From: Acanthosepion pharaonis
Taxonomy: Eukaryota; Mollusca; Cephalopoda; Sepiida; Sepiidae
Length of the DNA stretch: 64,000 nt
NCBI GenBank assembly: GCA_903632075.3
Contig: CAHIKZ030005201.1
Coordinates: 22,501-86,500, forward strand
Direction: 5' to 3'
Under the pieces are notes generated by a model. That model did not search any database, was not told where the DNA came from, and was given only the letters and a program-made list of their open reading frames with translations. This document shows, in pieces, positions 13,403-26,499 of this stretch (position 1 is its first letter; each line of letters begins with the position of its first letter). The position numbers were made by a program, and so were the translations under genes.

Positions 13403-13479
<77 letters not shown>
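13403..13479. repeat. (TG)n(TA)n microsatellite, 77 bases
   Basis: A short TG run passes into about 30 TA units. Confidence 0.95.
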
Positions 13480-13481
<2 letters not shown>

Positions 13482-13736
13482 TTTCTAAATTTTCATTGCA
13501 TAAGAAAATTACAAATTTATTTTCATTATTGTAGTTGTCATTTGATTTTTTTTGAAAAACTGATTACATTTTTTTTCTGGCTTTCAGTTAAAATCATTCT
13601 GGTAATTATCAGATTTTATTTGGGGAATTTTTTTGTATGTGTTTGAATAATAATTATAAGAATACATATACAAATTTTAAAATATGATGGCTATATTTTT
13701 AAATGAATTACTGTTACACTGAATTTGACAATTTTG

Positions 13737-13739
<3 letters not shown>

Positions 13740-13777
<38 letters not shown>
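13740..13777 (+). repeat. Poly-A tract, 38 bases
   Basis: An uninterrupted A run, the longest in the window. Confidence 0.9.
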
Positions 13778-13781
<4 letters not shown>

Positions 13782-14461
13782 TAACATGTAAGATGATCAT
13801 TTTAAGTGATAATTACTTTTGTATCTAACAAAATTTAAGAAACCTAATTCAAGTTTATACATACTACTTTTAGTATATTGATCATTCTCTTTACATGGCA
13901 GGACCTACACGTGTTGATTAACAAGACAATTTTTATGCATCTTTTAATGGATAATATGTTGAAATATTCAGCTTTGGTCATAGAAGTCATTTAATAATGT
14001 TAATTTGAAGTAATATACCACAAACAAGTGATAAATAATGAAATGTATTTTTATTGACAAAATTTTCTTAACACATGAAGAAAGATATGATTTTCCAACA
14101 CTCATCTATATAGATCATGAAGTATTTAGTAAAATTTCCTATGACATTGCTAAACTTATTTTTTAAATATAACAATACAATTATTTAATTATATGCGATA
14201 CTTAATGAACAATATAATATTGCTTAGATTCCCGTGAGCAGTGGTTATTGCGTTCATTTTTGTAAACACTAAGTTTGAGGACTGTTTAGCAACTTGGCTC
14301 AGTCTGTGTATGGTTATACTAGAAGCATGTCAAAAGAATTATTAAATTGTAACTAGATAAAAAAGTACTTAAAATGTGTTTAAATTTATATATTAAAAAT
14401 TTGTTTTATTCATAGCATGAAGACAATTATTTAAATTTGGTTTATGGATAATACTTCCTGA

Positions 14462-14499
<38 letters not shown>

Positions 14500-16708
14500 A
14501 CAAGTACAAAGCCATTGCAAAAATCACTTATATCATCATTTTTATGGCACATAAGTAATTTGTGGTGGTGATGGAGGAGCTTAAAAATGTCCATCATTCA
14601 GTGAATTTTCATATGTAGGCATAGGTGTCCAGAAAGACTTTGCATAGTGCTGAAGGATATTTGAAAATTACAAAGATAATAATTGATAAATACCATCACC
14701 ACTGACCTCATAGATAGAATATTTGTGTGTCCCCCCCATCCCATATAAGCAGGAAGAACACAAATATTCCCTTGATTTTGGACAGAGGGTTGGATTATAA
14801 ATATTAGTAGAGTTTTTGCAGCACATCTATTACTAGAATTGATATTAATTTATACCAGTAGCCGAGTGAAGCATGTGTATGCACAAACAAATATGTAGCC
14901 AATCTGGTTTAGTTTAACAAAGTGAAAAGGTTTTACACATGTCAAAAGATGCCATTAAATTTTATCTTGAGGAAACTAAGATCCCATTAATTGGAAATTA
15001 TATTCAGTTTCTTGAAAAACATTGAAAATATAAAGTGATACAAAGATTAATTCTTGCAGAAAACAGGGCATTTTACAACTAAGATTGAATTAATTTCTTA
15101 ATGTTTAAAGTAAACAAATTATACAGAAGACATACCATTAATATGAGCTAAAAGAAAAAATATACAAATAGTTCAGTGTTTCAAACCAGATTACATGATA
15201 TTAATCAATTCTTGGGGCAAAACAAAGCACAATTCCATTATTACAAATGATTAAAATGTGCCAGTAAATATTTTTTTCTGAAATATGACCCTATACCATC
15301 GATCTTAAAGATTACATCAATAAGGAAGGTGAAAAGAAGATATATGCATAAGATTTGCAGATAATTCAATTTTGAGGTAAAGGTACATTGACAAATAAAA
15401 ATAAAAAACTTCAGATTTTTTATCCACTAAATTTTTATTGAAAATACAAGTCAATTTTGCTGACTAGAAATTCAAATATTTTATCATTAGTTTCTGTTAA
15501 TGCAGTCTGCTCAAATGAATTGTCACAAACAAAAACATTTCTTTGCTTTCTAGAGTAACTGAATTAGCTTTTGATACAGAATTTTTTAAACATCAAAAAC
15601 ACATAACTAGAAGTAAAAAATGTGAAAGACTACACAATTAGATTGTATAATTACAAGAACAGGGTTTAATACTTTTGTTGTCACTGAGAAAGAAAGTGTA
15701 TAAATCCATTTTTATGGATAAAAAGAAAAGCCTTTTAAAACAACAAAAATTGCTAAGGTGGGGTCCTTTTAGCACAATTTTATTTGCAAAAACAAAAGGT
15801 AAACTTTGTAGAAATGTAGAATTTTTTGGAGTTATTTTAGTTTTATATATGAAGATGTTGATATGGCTGCAGTAATTGGAAGGAATAGTATCATGTCACA
15901 AAGACAAATGAGTGCAACATTATCTTATATTTTTTTTTTCAAGCTTCTTTGTAGCAATTCCATTATTTCTAGACACATTCTAGATCATGGGAAGAATAAA
16001 TCCTAGGGAGTGTAATGTCCGCATCCTTAGAAACCTCCACAATCAGAAAACAATTGTCTAATCCTGATTAATTTGAAACAAAGCCAATTCTGAAGAGAAC
16101 ATTGATGAATGTTATTAGGAAGTGGCATCCAAGTGCAAACATAACATTGACACTGGCCATATTGTGTAATTAGCAGATGGACAAAGTGTTAGCAAAAGCT
16201 GTACATAAATCATTAAAACTACAAAGCCAAAGTAATCATGTAACCATCATCATTTAATGCAGATTTATTTGAATGCATAAAGAAAATTCATTTATCTAGT
16301 TACCATCTTTATTAGGAAATTTTGAATGGTGCAAGATAAATTCTTAATTTGATATATATAAATTGGTATAACCAACAAACAGTACAAGATCAAAGTAAAA
16401 TGTTATTACTGTTGAGAAAATGTAAATTAGTAAAGTTCCATTACTAGTCATCTTTATCACGCAATAGTAAAAAAAAAAAAAAAAAAAAAAAATCAATATA
16501 AACTGAATGGTTCAGTTGTGAGACTTATCTTAGAGATCATTAATGAATTCCATACAGATATGGTCAGGCAATACACTGCTTAATACTGATTGTCAAGTAG
16601 AAATCAGTTTTAATACAGATTATACCAAAAGTGACAATAGATTTAATATGAATAGGAGAAAAAAAAAAAAAAAAGAAAAGAAAAAGTATATTTATTATTA
16701 ATATAAGT

Positions 16709-16981
16709 TTTAGCAAGCATCCCACACACAGCACTGTGTTTGTTAAATCAGTCATGTCCTGTGATGACCTAATGTCCATACCAGTGTCATGTACCAGTTT
16801 GACATACCATCTGCTGACCACATGGCTGTTGGAAAGACATTGTTCCCTAGGACCTTCAGCAGATCTTATCGAGCAATGTTGCACTGAAAGATGTTTTAAT
16901 GCTCTGTTAAGACTGAGAGCTAGATGGACAAGGTGGCTCTTGTGGGCTCAACACCTTGACAGCATGAGATTTAGCAAGCAT
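16709..16981. mobile_element. Small insertion of 249 bases flanked by 12-base direct repeats
   Basis: TTTAGCAAGCAT occurs exactly at 16709-16720 and again at 16970-16981, enclosing 16721-16969. The enclosed sequence is richer in GC than both flanks and has no poly-A end. It matches no tRNA, LINE or rRNA that I know. The flanks look like a target site duplication made by reverse transcription into a nick, so a SINE or retroposed transcript is likely. A frame of 84 codons runs through it on the + strand, with no recognisable product. Confidence 0.5.
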
Positions 16982-17333
16982 AAGTTTTAGCTATGCTATT
17001 ATTCATTAAGCACGGTTTTATTACTATCAGCACTCACGGTGCATTTATATATTATATAAAATGTCAATAAGAAAGAAACCCCTTGATTCATTTTAGGATC
17101 TCCTACATTTTTTTTTTTTTTTTTTTTAAATCTAGAACTTGTACTTCAGATTGTAATCAGTACTAACCAAAACAATCTACTAAGACTACACAGATTTTCT
17201 TTTTTTAGCCTCAATTTCCCTGCATTGTAGAGTTTCATCTTTTATTAATGCCATTTTTACTAAGTTATATAAGAAAGAAAATATTTTAGTAGCACTAATA
17301 TGTGTAAATAAAAAATAAATTTTGCAGCAACTA

Positions 17334-17336
<3 letters not shown>

Positions 17337-17378
<42 letters not shown>
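17337..17378. repeat. (TA)n microsatellite
   Basis: About 21 TA units, ending 38 bases before the palindrome at 17417. Confidence 0.95.
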
Positions 17379-17381
<3 letters not shown>

Positions 17382-17416
17382 AGACATGAAACAAAGTCAC
17401 TGAAAGATTTTCTGAT

Positions 17417-17500
17417 TGGAAGAAACCTTGGGTGGCTAACTTCTGTACTAAAATGATTAATCATTTTAGTACAGCAGTTAGACCCCCAAGGTTTCTTCCA
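17417..17500. repeat. 84-base spacerless palindrome
   Basis: The axis is between 17458 and 17459. TGGAAGAAACCTTGGG on the left pairs with CCCAAGGTTTCTTCCA on the right, and CTGTACTAAAATGATT with AATCATTTTAGTACAG at the centre. Only about three mismatches were found over 42 base pairs. Confidence 0.9.
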
Positions 17501-18660
17501 GATACAGTTTGGTCATGGTTTCAAATATCACTGACTATTGCCCCTTGTCTGAGAAAGAGGCAAAAGTAAACAAACATAAGAGACAAGAACATTAAACTTC
17601 TCAGTAACTAAGTTCTAAATTCAATTACAATATTTTGAGCAATGGACATTAACCAGTTTTTCAGGTTAACAAATATTTTTCCTTTTTGTAATATCAAGCA
17701 AAAATCAGAATATTTATTCTATAATCTTTTAATTACTAATATAATTAAATAAACCTTATACTGAACAGGATTTGTACAGAACAATCCATAGAGGAAACCC
17801 TCATAAATCTTATAGAAAATGTTTACAACAACCATTACTCCATTTTTTTTCTTCTCTAATCAGAGCATACAGCTCCAAAGAGCACACTAGGAATTTTTGA
17901 GCTTATACCAAATTAGAAACAATTAAATTTTAGTATAAATGAACATTAGAGTCACTGGTGCCATCATTAAGCAGCCAGTGGTGTCACAGTTTCTACTGCA
18001 AGAACTTAGGTACTTAGTGTTTGTTTATAGCTAAATGAAAAACCAACAAAGCTACAGTATCTCTGGAGATTATATTTCCACATGTAGCTTTGTATAGTCA
18101 TCTATTTTGTAGACAAATACCTAGCAACAAGTATTAAATAAACATCTAAATCTACTTAAATTTTGAAACTATGTGAAAGTTATTGGTATAACAAAATTAT
18201 TAGAGACTGAACCAGAGACATAATTTATGAGCTCTGAGAACTCAAATATAAGAACATATTCACCAGTGACTGATAAAAAAACAGGAGGGAAAAGAACAAG
18301 TAAATGAGTAAAGCATTTTATTTTTAATTGTTTATAATTATCAAAGGCTTATAATTATTAAGGAGACTTCATGATGAGTGAGCAAAGTTAATTACAAAGA
18401 CAGACTAACAATAGTCAAAGGGCCAGCAATTCAGTCCCATAGCCCCTCTGGGTAAATCATATTCTGAAACTAGTTCCTAAACAAATGGAACTTATATCAG
18501 AGTGGAGAAAAAAGATTTTATCTGGATTTAGATTTTTGATATTCCATCAATCAAGAATAGGGAATGGACAAAAATACAACAGATCTTGCTTTGATAAACA
18601 AATTTTCTAATATCTGTCTATATTTCCAAAATGAGGCATTATAATTATTTATACTATTTA
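17501..18660. other. No gene recognised
   Basis: AT-rich sequence without a coding signal or a recognised repeat family. Confidence 0.3.
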
Positions 18661-18723
18661 CATTGTTGCAATATTCATCTACCCCAGTGGATGAAATAAC
18701 GGGTTTGGTCTGAAATCCCAATC

Positions 18724-18773
18724 ACCTGAAGAAGGCCAGAGGATACAATGGCCGAAATGTGAACATAGCAAGA
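18724..18773 (+). ncRNA. Hammerhead-ribozyme-like motif, probably degenerate, of the kind found in Penelope-like elements
   Basis: CTGAAGA (18726-18732) fits the hammerhead core CUGANGA. It is followed, after one extra A, by GGCCA...TGGCC, which forms stem II, and then by GAAA (18754-18757). ATGT-GA-ACAT makes a minute stem III followed by TA, which satisfies the UH cleavage rule. The outer stem I does not pair and there is an extra A at the base of stem II, so activity is doubtful. The motif CTGAAGAAGGCC...GGCCGAAA is also common as part of dispersed repeats. Confidence 0.35.
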
Positions 18774-18921
18774 AAGATGAGGATAACAGTCTGAACAATG
18801 TAAAGAAAGTTTCTAATTTCCATATTTACAGGACTTATTAAACACTAGTTTTACAAAGTTATTATAACAGATCCTGATTTTCAACTGTCCAACTTAATAT
18901 TTTGGATACCAGTACATTGAC

Positions 18922-18925
<4 letters not shown>

Positions 18926-18952
<27 letters not shown>

Positions 18953-18960
18953 CGCACACG
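18926..18960. repeat. (TG)n microsatellite
   Basis: A TG run ending in GCGCACAC. Confidence 0.9.
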
Positions 18961-19302
18961 TTAGAAACATTAAGAAATACACAATTCCAGTCATCAGAAC
19001 AAGATTTTTAAATGGTCAACCTCATTGTCAACAATAACTCCCCCACAAGATCCAAACTAGAGGATCAACATTATTTATAAATTTACATGTCCTTTTTGGA
19101 ACTGTTCCTGGCAAAAAAAAAAAAAAAAATAAAAAATTCATGAATAATAATTACATCAGATATACCACTACATGCTTTGACAAGAAGACTTAACATTTCT
19201 CAGATCATAGCTCTATGAGGACCCATTTAAAAAACACACCAAGAACTACCAACCTCAGTTTGCAACACTGGGGAAAAAAAAAATACCATAATAGTTTCAA
19301 CC

Positions 19303-19337
<35 letters not shown>

Positions 19338-20836
19338 GTTAATATTAATTATGAAAATGGTCACAATATGCTGAGAGTCTCTCTCACATATATATATATA
19401 TATATATTAGTTATTGATAATGGTTAATAGATTAGTTGAAAGCACACAGATCTACACATTTGGACAGTCTTTACACACTATGCTCAGAAATGTATGAAAA
19501 ATTTAATAAAAAGCTCAGTTGCAGCACCTTGTCAGTTGTCTTCAATGAAACTTTTATAACAGAGGGATTGCTGCTTGTGTGTGAGAGTGAGAGAGAAAAA
19601 TAAACTAAGAGTAATTTTCTTACCCACAAGTAATTATCTATCATTTCTCTCTTCTAGCAAATTATCTAGTTTGTCAGTTAAAACATCAAGCATAAAGTAA
19701 AAATGAAGAATGTTCTTGGAGATTATGAATATATGGTGAAGAGTCACATCCTCTCTAGTTATTAAATAAAGTGTCAAGTGAGAAGCAATAATCATCGATT
19801 GATTAGAATTCAGTTGTCTATACAAGACACGCCTTAATTAAGGCTAATATTAGTTTTTATCTCTTCCATCATTACAATATTATTAATTCATTTTTGGATT
19901 CAGGTTATACTCACTACTAATAGAAAGATAGTAAAGTCTATCATCAGTTTATAGCAGTTATGACTAGTCTATTCATTTTATTTCCAGAATCTGTTACTAT
20001 CAACATACTTTTCCTACATACCTCTTTCAAACATTTCAGCATTTTCCAAAAATGTTCTAACAAGTGAAACAAATGTGTGCAAATATTTCTTGTTAACCTG
20101 TATTTTCTTTTTTAATAGCTAGCTTTTTTTTTTCTGTTTTTTACATAAAAGTGGATACTTTCTATTATTCACATCTGAAAGTAGTTATTAACAAATGTGA
20201 TGAGAGAAAAATACAGTTGTGATGAACCAAACAGATAATAGAGAAATTAATTTATTTTGCATTTGATCTTCTCTACATGAAGAATATTGTTGACAATGAG
20301 GAACAGAATCAGCAAGAAAGGAAACTAGGATCAAAGAATAAACATAGTGACATAATTGGCCCCCTCCCTGACCATATATATATATATAACATTTGAGGTG
20401 TGTGTGTCAGGATTAATACAAATAAAATTTGTCAGATGATTGATGACATATTCAGCACCTTGACTCTAGAGTTTCATAAATGTCAGAAGGTTAAAGCAAT
20501 TTTTTCCCCTCCCACAATTATATCTTTGAATTAATGCTACATAATTTTAACAAATAAACCAAGACCAAAATTTATTCATTATAATTTATTATAATTTTTT
20601 TTTTGCAGCATAATTGTTCATATAAATCAATAAATAAAAACACTTTGAAGTTTTATAGTAGAAACAAAACTGCATCAATCTAACTGGACAGGGTTTGCAT
20701 ACATCTAAAAAACTTCAAAATAAAACATGACAGTTCAAGTACAAGTAATCCTATTTCATTTTTTTTTTTTTAAATAGAAGAAATGAAAGAAAAAAATAAA
20801 CAGTTTTGAAAGACTACCAAATTTATATAAGGTTAA
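18961..20836. other. No gene recognised
   Basis: Contains poly-A runs around 19115 and 19306-19336, (TA)n near 19389 and otherwise featureless AT-rich sequence. Confidence 0.3.
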
Positions 20837-21407
20837 AAGGGTGTTCCAATAACTTGAACTGATAAGTGTGATTTAATTTTAAGCGTTTAATGATCGTTTT
20901 CTTTTTCTTTCACATTTAATGACTTAAGTCTTTGGCAATTTCAACCATAGAAAGATTAAAAATCAATGCTAAAATTATCAAAGCCTATTACGGAAATGGA
21001 CATTCAAACAGAATTTGAATGAGAAGTTCCCAGGTCGCATCATCTCTTGAAACAGTGAAGTCAATTGGCCACCACAATCGTGTGACTTGACGCCCTTAGA
21101 TTTCTTTATTTGGGGTCATCTCAAAAGTAAGGTCTATACCAACAAGCCAACAACAATTCAACAGCTGAAGGATGAGATAATGAAGAATATTGGTGAGATT
21201 GAGGAGCAACTATGCAGAGATGTCATAAAACATTTTGACCATTGAGTGGACGTGTGTTGCCGAAGGCTTGGTGGACATTTGGAAGATATTTTTTTTTTTA
21301 CACATAATTGCCATGACTTAAACATGATACTATATAGAAATAAATTTTCACCAATAACACTGATTTATTTACTGCTGACTTTGATCCGTCTTAATGAAAC
21401 ACCCCAT
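20837..21407 (+). mobile_element. Internally deleted mariner-like DNA transposon
   Basis: The ends are imperfect inverted repeats: GGGTGTTCCAATAACTTGAA on the left, and GGGGTGTTTCATTAAGACGG as the complement of the right end, beside TA. Between 21027 and 21300 lies the C-terminal third of a transposase: GRIIS, a stop, NSEVNWPPQSCDLTPLDFF, IWGHLKSKVYTNKPTTIQQL, then a stop before VDVCC. DLTPLDFF holds the last catalytic Asp of this mariner type. The helix-turn-helix and first catalytic Asp are missing, so it is a deletion derivative. Confidence 0.8.
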
Positions 21408-21824
21408 ATAAGTAAGTAGTGTAGTGGTTTAATCTATATTGTACATACAGAAATTATTCTCACTGCTGATATTGCATCCAGTTTTGCAGTAATAAATGGA
21501 ATACATCTCTGGCCATAGCAAATATTTTTAAGCGTGCAGATTACTAGATTTGTATTAGCACTAAAGTAGAAATTTGAAAACAGCAGAAGTCGTAAATCAT
21601 AGAAGCACAAAAAAAAGTAATTAACATCCATTTCATAATACATTTAAGTCACAAATGAGTTTTAAAAATTTAAATTGCCATAAAAACAATTACATAAGCA
21701 TATTGAAAGTTCTTATTCAAATCAAGAAATAAAAAAAATAAAAAAAATGAGGTTCATTAGCCCAAGAACTTTCCAGGTTTCTTAGGGGATTTGAGATTTT
21801 AAAACAATGTTATTAAGACTCATG

Positions 21825-21826
<2 letters not shown>

Positions 21827-21889
<63 letters not shown>
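21827..21889. repeat. (TA)n microsatellite, about 63 bases
   Basis: About 31 TA units. Confidence 0.95.
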
Positions 21890-21896
<7 letters not shown>

Positions 21897-22132
21897 AAAA
21901 TTTAGTACTTTTCCCAAAAAGATTACATTAAATAACATATAGTAAACTTTTATTATCATTTTTCGTATTCTTTTCTTCATAATTACATATTATTTAAGAC
22001 TGACTAATTTTATTTTCTGTAACAAAAAAAAAAAAAAAAGTGGATAGGATGTGAGAGAAAGAATGATCTTTATTAAAAGTAATGCACAGTGATTATCAAT
22101 TTTTGAAGTTTTTCTAAGTTCCTGATTTCCCA

Positions 22133-22182
22133 CTGATGACGGGTTTCTTGGTACAACTTCTTGTTGTACCAAGAGCCATCAG
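22133..22182. repeat. Short palindrome
   Basis: CTGATG...CTTGGTACAAC is mirrored by GTTGTACCAAG...CATCAG around five bases. The central arms of 11 bases are perfect, with a few mismatches further out. Confidence 0.75.
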
Positions 22183-22189
22183 GCATTTG

Positions 22190-22941
22190 TGTCTTTCAGT
22201 GACAACTTATTTTTAAACAATTCCATTGCAATATTTGAATAATACAATCCAAAAAACAAGAAAAAAGGGCCATTTAATTATTTGTAAATTTGTTTTCAAG
22301 TACTAATTACATTCTTGGAATCAAACTCAAGTGAACTATTATAGATTGACTTTTTTTATTCAATATATGCTATAATAAATAAAAAAAGGCCTCAATAAAT
22401 AATAAATGTAACAATACCAAGAGCTAAGTAAATTTATTTTATACAACAAATGATTATTTTCCAAACTAATCTCCTTTCTTGCTAATACACATTCCATGAT
22501 GAATATTAATCAAAGATCAAGATTCACCTGTGTCAGGTTATGGACTTATTGATTTCACCCTCCACCCATCTCATATAAATGAAACAACGGCATTACTTCC
22601 TGCTCTGAATGACCTAGGTCATAATGACTTGGAGGATCATAGGGAGCAGAAAAAAAAAAAAAAAAAAAATTATTTTGTTAATTTTTCAGCCTTATGGAGT
22701 AATTAACTTTTTGCAATATTCTGAGTGCCAGCTTTGCAGACTTCACATGAATCAAAGATTGTTATTCACTTGGATAGGCAGTTTGGGAAAAACAAAAACA
22801 TTTTCTTTGTATTTTTAACAGAGTAACACATTTGCACACCCATCTTGATTGTCTTCAACTCTGAACTTGGTACTTCATAAAAACAACCAATTGTTAAAAG
22901 TAAACTTTTCTTGAAATAAATTTCAAAACTAGAGTTTCAAA

Positions 22942-22972
<31 letters not shown>

Positions 22973-24390
22973 AGTAGTAGTAACAACAATGCATACAGCT
23001 CACATTTCTAGTGAATTTAATTTTAAATTAAAGCATTTATTTTGGGGCCTTTTGCACAACTTTTCTAGATATATTGCAAAAACCAATGTTTAACTAAGTG
23101 ACCTCAATAGATTATTTATGTGTGGGAATGTAAAAAGGAAGGAAACACCACAGATTTATAAAAACAAGCTGTAACATATTTCAAATAATTCACATTGAGA
23201 CTAAATATATTACTTGTTCATTTTGTCAATTGATGAAGAATTTCTTACAAATTTTCAATGTCAGATCTATGCACATCTGAATCAGTTTATACTCTTATTT
23301 ATAATGAAATAACATTTACATATATTGAGCACTGTATTCATTCATTAGACAAATACTTAAGGGTAAAAAAAAAAAAAAAAAAACAACAAAAAAAAAAAAA
23401 AAAAAAACAACTGTTTAATTCATGTCTTCAGTGATAGAAATTTTGGTGTACTTACAAGGGGGGTGCTGAAAAGATCTTGACTTGACCTACTTTCCAAAAT
23501 GTAACCAAATGCTTTTGATTCAGCACATTCTCATAGAGATAACATATGAGGGTGGAGGAGGAAAGAATAGATTTTATATTTTGAATCCCATATTTTAATC
23601 TTGCTTTCTTTTAACTTGGGTCTTTAAAAATATAATTATGCTTTGAAATATTTGGTATTATATACTTACTACTTCTAATTTGTTCCTAATATTTTTCTAT
23701 TGTAGTTGGTACAAGACTACCACCACAATAGAATATATTATATACAATAAAAATCTAAGTATTATAGATTTCACTTTTGTGTATGGAAGAAAATGACAGC
23801 AGTTTTGTAATAGACAGAATATTGTTAAAGAATAATATTGAGTGCCAACAAAAGGTTTATTATAAAAAAAAAACAAACAAACTGATATTCAATTAGATTT
23901 TAAGAAGTGGGTTGGGTTGTCAACTTTTCAGCAACACTGTATGTAGGGAACGGCTACAAACTTACAAAAGTATGATAAATAGCTTAAACAAATACTTATT
24001 TTTCCACAATTCCTTGTCAGTGGTCATAAATTGACCATTACATAATGAAAATTTCATCCCCAAACTCAGCTGACAAAGTAACATAAAATTAGAGTTACAT
24101 ATTCTGGGATATATAAGTTTCAAAATCTGTTTGCATATTAAAAAAGGATTTTAACTTGAAATAGCAAAAAGTAACAATTAATAGATTAAAAATTAAGCAA
24201 ATGGTTTTCATCTGTGGCACATAAAATTCAACATTCTCATGATGCATTTTCTTTCATTTGTAACATACCATTATTTATAATTACAAATCATACAAAAAAA
24301 AAAAAAAAAAAAAAAAAAAGAAAAAGAAAAAATTCAGTTGGTAAATTCTGTATAAAATTGAGATTAATCTTTATCATTAATCAAAAGATT
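22190..24390. other. No gene recognised
   Basis: AT-rich with poly-A runs at 22650, 22947, 23365-23407 (interrupted) and 24294-24319. No coding exon was recognised. Confidence 0.3.
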
Positions 24391-24480
24391 TCTAGAGGAT
24401 GCTTCCCCAGTGACTACAATCTTAACCTGTTCAAGTCTAAGGTCAACCATTATCTTCCCCATAAACCATGTCACTTTCTT
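24391..24480 (+). mobile_element. Possible LINE C-terminal scrap
   Basis: The reading FPSDYNLNLFKSKVNHYL resembles the last residues of the LINE family A reverse transcriptase (FPESYNLQLFKCNVN at 51.6 kb). The match is short, so this is tentative. Confidence 0.3.
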
Positions 24481-26448
24481 TACTTTGAATGGCTCTTGGG
24501 CCTTGCACAAAGTGATTGTCATTGTAATATCATTAAGTTTCAGAAATTTGTGAATAATATTCAAATTTTATACAGAATTTCCCAACCAAAGAGAGAAAAA
24601 CTTTTTTAATTTCCTGAAAATATTGAAGACTTATTTATAATTTTAAACAATGGTATATAACAAATAAAAGAATGAAAATACATCATAGGAATGTGGGATT
24701 TTGTGTGTCATGGGTGAAGAACATTTGTTTAATTTTTAATCCATTAATTGTTACTTCGTTATGATTTCAAGTTAATCTTTTTTAATATGTGAAAAGATTT
24801 TGATCATCATATGTTATCACTTGTCTAAACATCTCAAATTAACTGAACTGTTTATCAGTTTTAAAATAATTTCTGTAATGGAGAGGGTGTTAAATTTTCA
24901 TTATCTCTATATATGCATATGACATTTCAAGTACAGTTTTATAAATAGAAAGCATTTTCATCAGTTGAGAAGACAACTTGTGCAAATAATCACATCTTTG
25001 GAATTGTGCTCTTTACTATCAACCATACTTAGAATAAAAAGGCATTTATTTTTCACAAACATCTCCAAAGTCAATGCACTAAAGTCAATAGTGAAAAATC
25101 ACATGGATCAAACATATGGTGTGTGTGTGTGTGTGTGTGTACTATGCCCCCACCCACAAGATGTGCAATGTGTGTGGTGCTAATTATCATTACAAGCCTT
25201 AAATGTGACAGATATAAATATATAATTTTGTAAAGGATGAAGTTAACAATTTTACTTAGAAAAATTTAAGCCAGGAATAATGCCTCAAAGAAAAAAAAAA
25301 AAAAAACTATTAATACAAAACAATGGATATCCTTTATATGCATCACTGTCTGGAAGTATATTAAAAAAAAATTAGAATCACAAAATTCACAATACATATA
25401 AGTTAATTAACAAAACAAGAGGGTATTGAATTCTCAACCTAGTTCACAGGAATTTTTTTAAAGGGCTAAGGATGCACTGAGAAGTGTCCAGCATCCATTT
25501 GTAGCAAGAATAGTTACAAATCTAAGAAAATTCTATTAAGTTTTTAGAACTTTGCCAAAATGTGGAATTTTTGTAGTTTCAAACATACAACTTGAGAAAA
25601 TAAAAAAAATAAAACTCACATTAAAGTACTGGAATTTGTTGATTGAACTTAGGTAACAAATGTTCTGACTTGCATTCCCACAGGTGGGAATTGGGAATAA
25701 AGAAAATTAGCTATAATAAATATAATTTTACTGAGTTCCCTGATTATTTGACAAACAAATCATGAAAAGCAATACAAGGCTTTTGCATAATCATAACCAA
25801 TGAAAGCTAAATTTTGCAAGTTATTATGAACAATATCCATAGAAACAAAAAATAATTTTCATTAGACATAAGAAACAATGACAGACACTCAGAATCCAGC
25901 TGTGATTTCAAGTATTTTTTTCACATTCCATTTGTCTGTGAAAAATAGAAATTGTAAAATAACTAAGTAAGATCCTTATAGTATTTGAAATAATTATTTT
26001 TAAAGAGAATCTCTGAAATTATCAAGCAAATGTTATTTAAAATATTTTTTTATTGTTTTGTAAAGCAAATTGAGATCTATAAATATTTTTGGTGTTAGCA
26101 TCTTTAAACATTTTATGAATGGTTTCACTTGCTTCTGTTTACTTTCCTTGGTGATAGAAAACACATACACTAAAAGAAAGTTTTGCACTTAACTAAATTC
26201 AAGAAGTTATATTCCTTCATAAAAAAAAAAAAAAAAGTATTTTCTTTAAGAAATAAGCCTTACATAAAATATTTTTTTAAAAACAAAGCAATATCAGATA
26301 AATTCATGATTTTTTTCTTTAATTCTTGGTACTTCCCATTTCCCCACAAGAAGGACTCAGTACTTTAGTCTTATGTCACAGAGGAGTGGTTGTCAAAAAA
26401 TCTTATCTATATAGGTGCAGGTCACTTAGGCTGGGTGATGCAGGGAAG

Positions 26449-26453
<5 letters not shown>

Positions 26454-26497
<44 letters not shown>
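26454..26497. repeat. (GT)n(TA)n(GA)n microsatellite
   Basis: A GT run, then about 15 TA units, then GAGAGAGA. Confidence 0.9.

Positions 26498-26499
<2 letters not shown>

Larger units (their letters stand above)
10151..16708. other. AT-rich DNA, no gene recognised
   Basis: No coding exon was recognised on either strand. Contents are microsatellites, poly-A runs and a GC-raised block at 12290-12640 (entered separately). Short open frames at 12066-12907 on the - strand are not protein-like. Confidence 0.35.
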
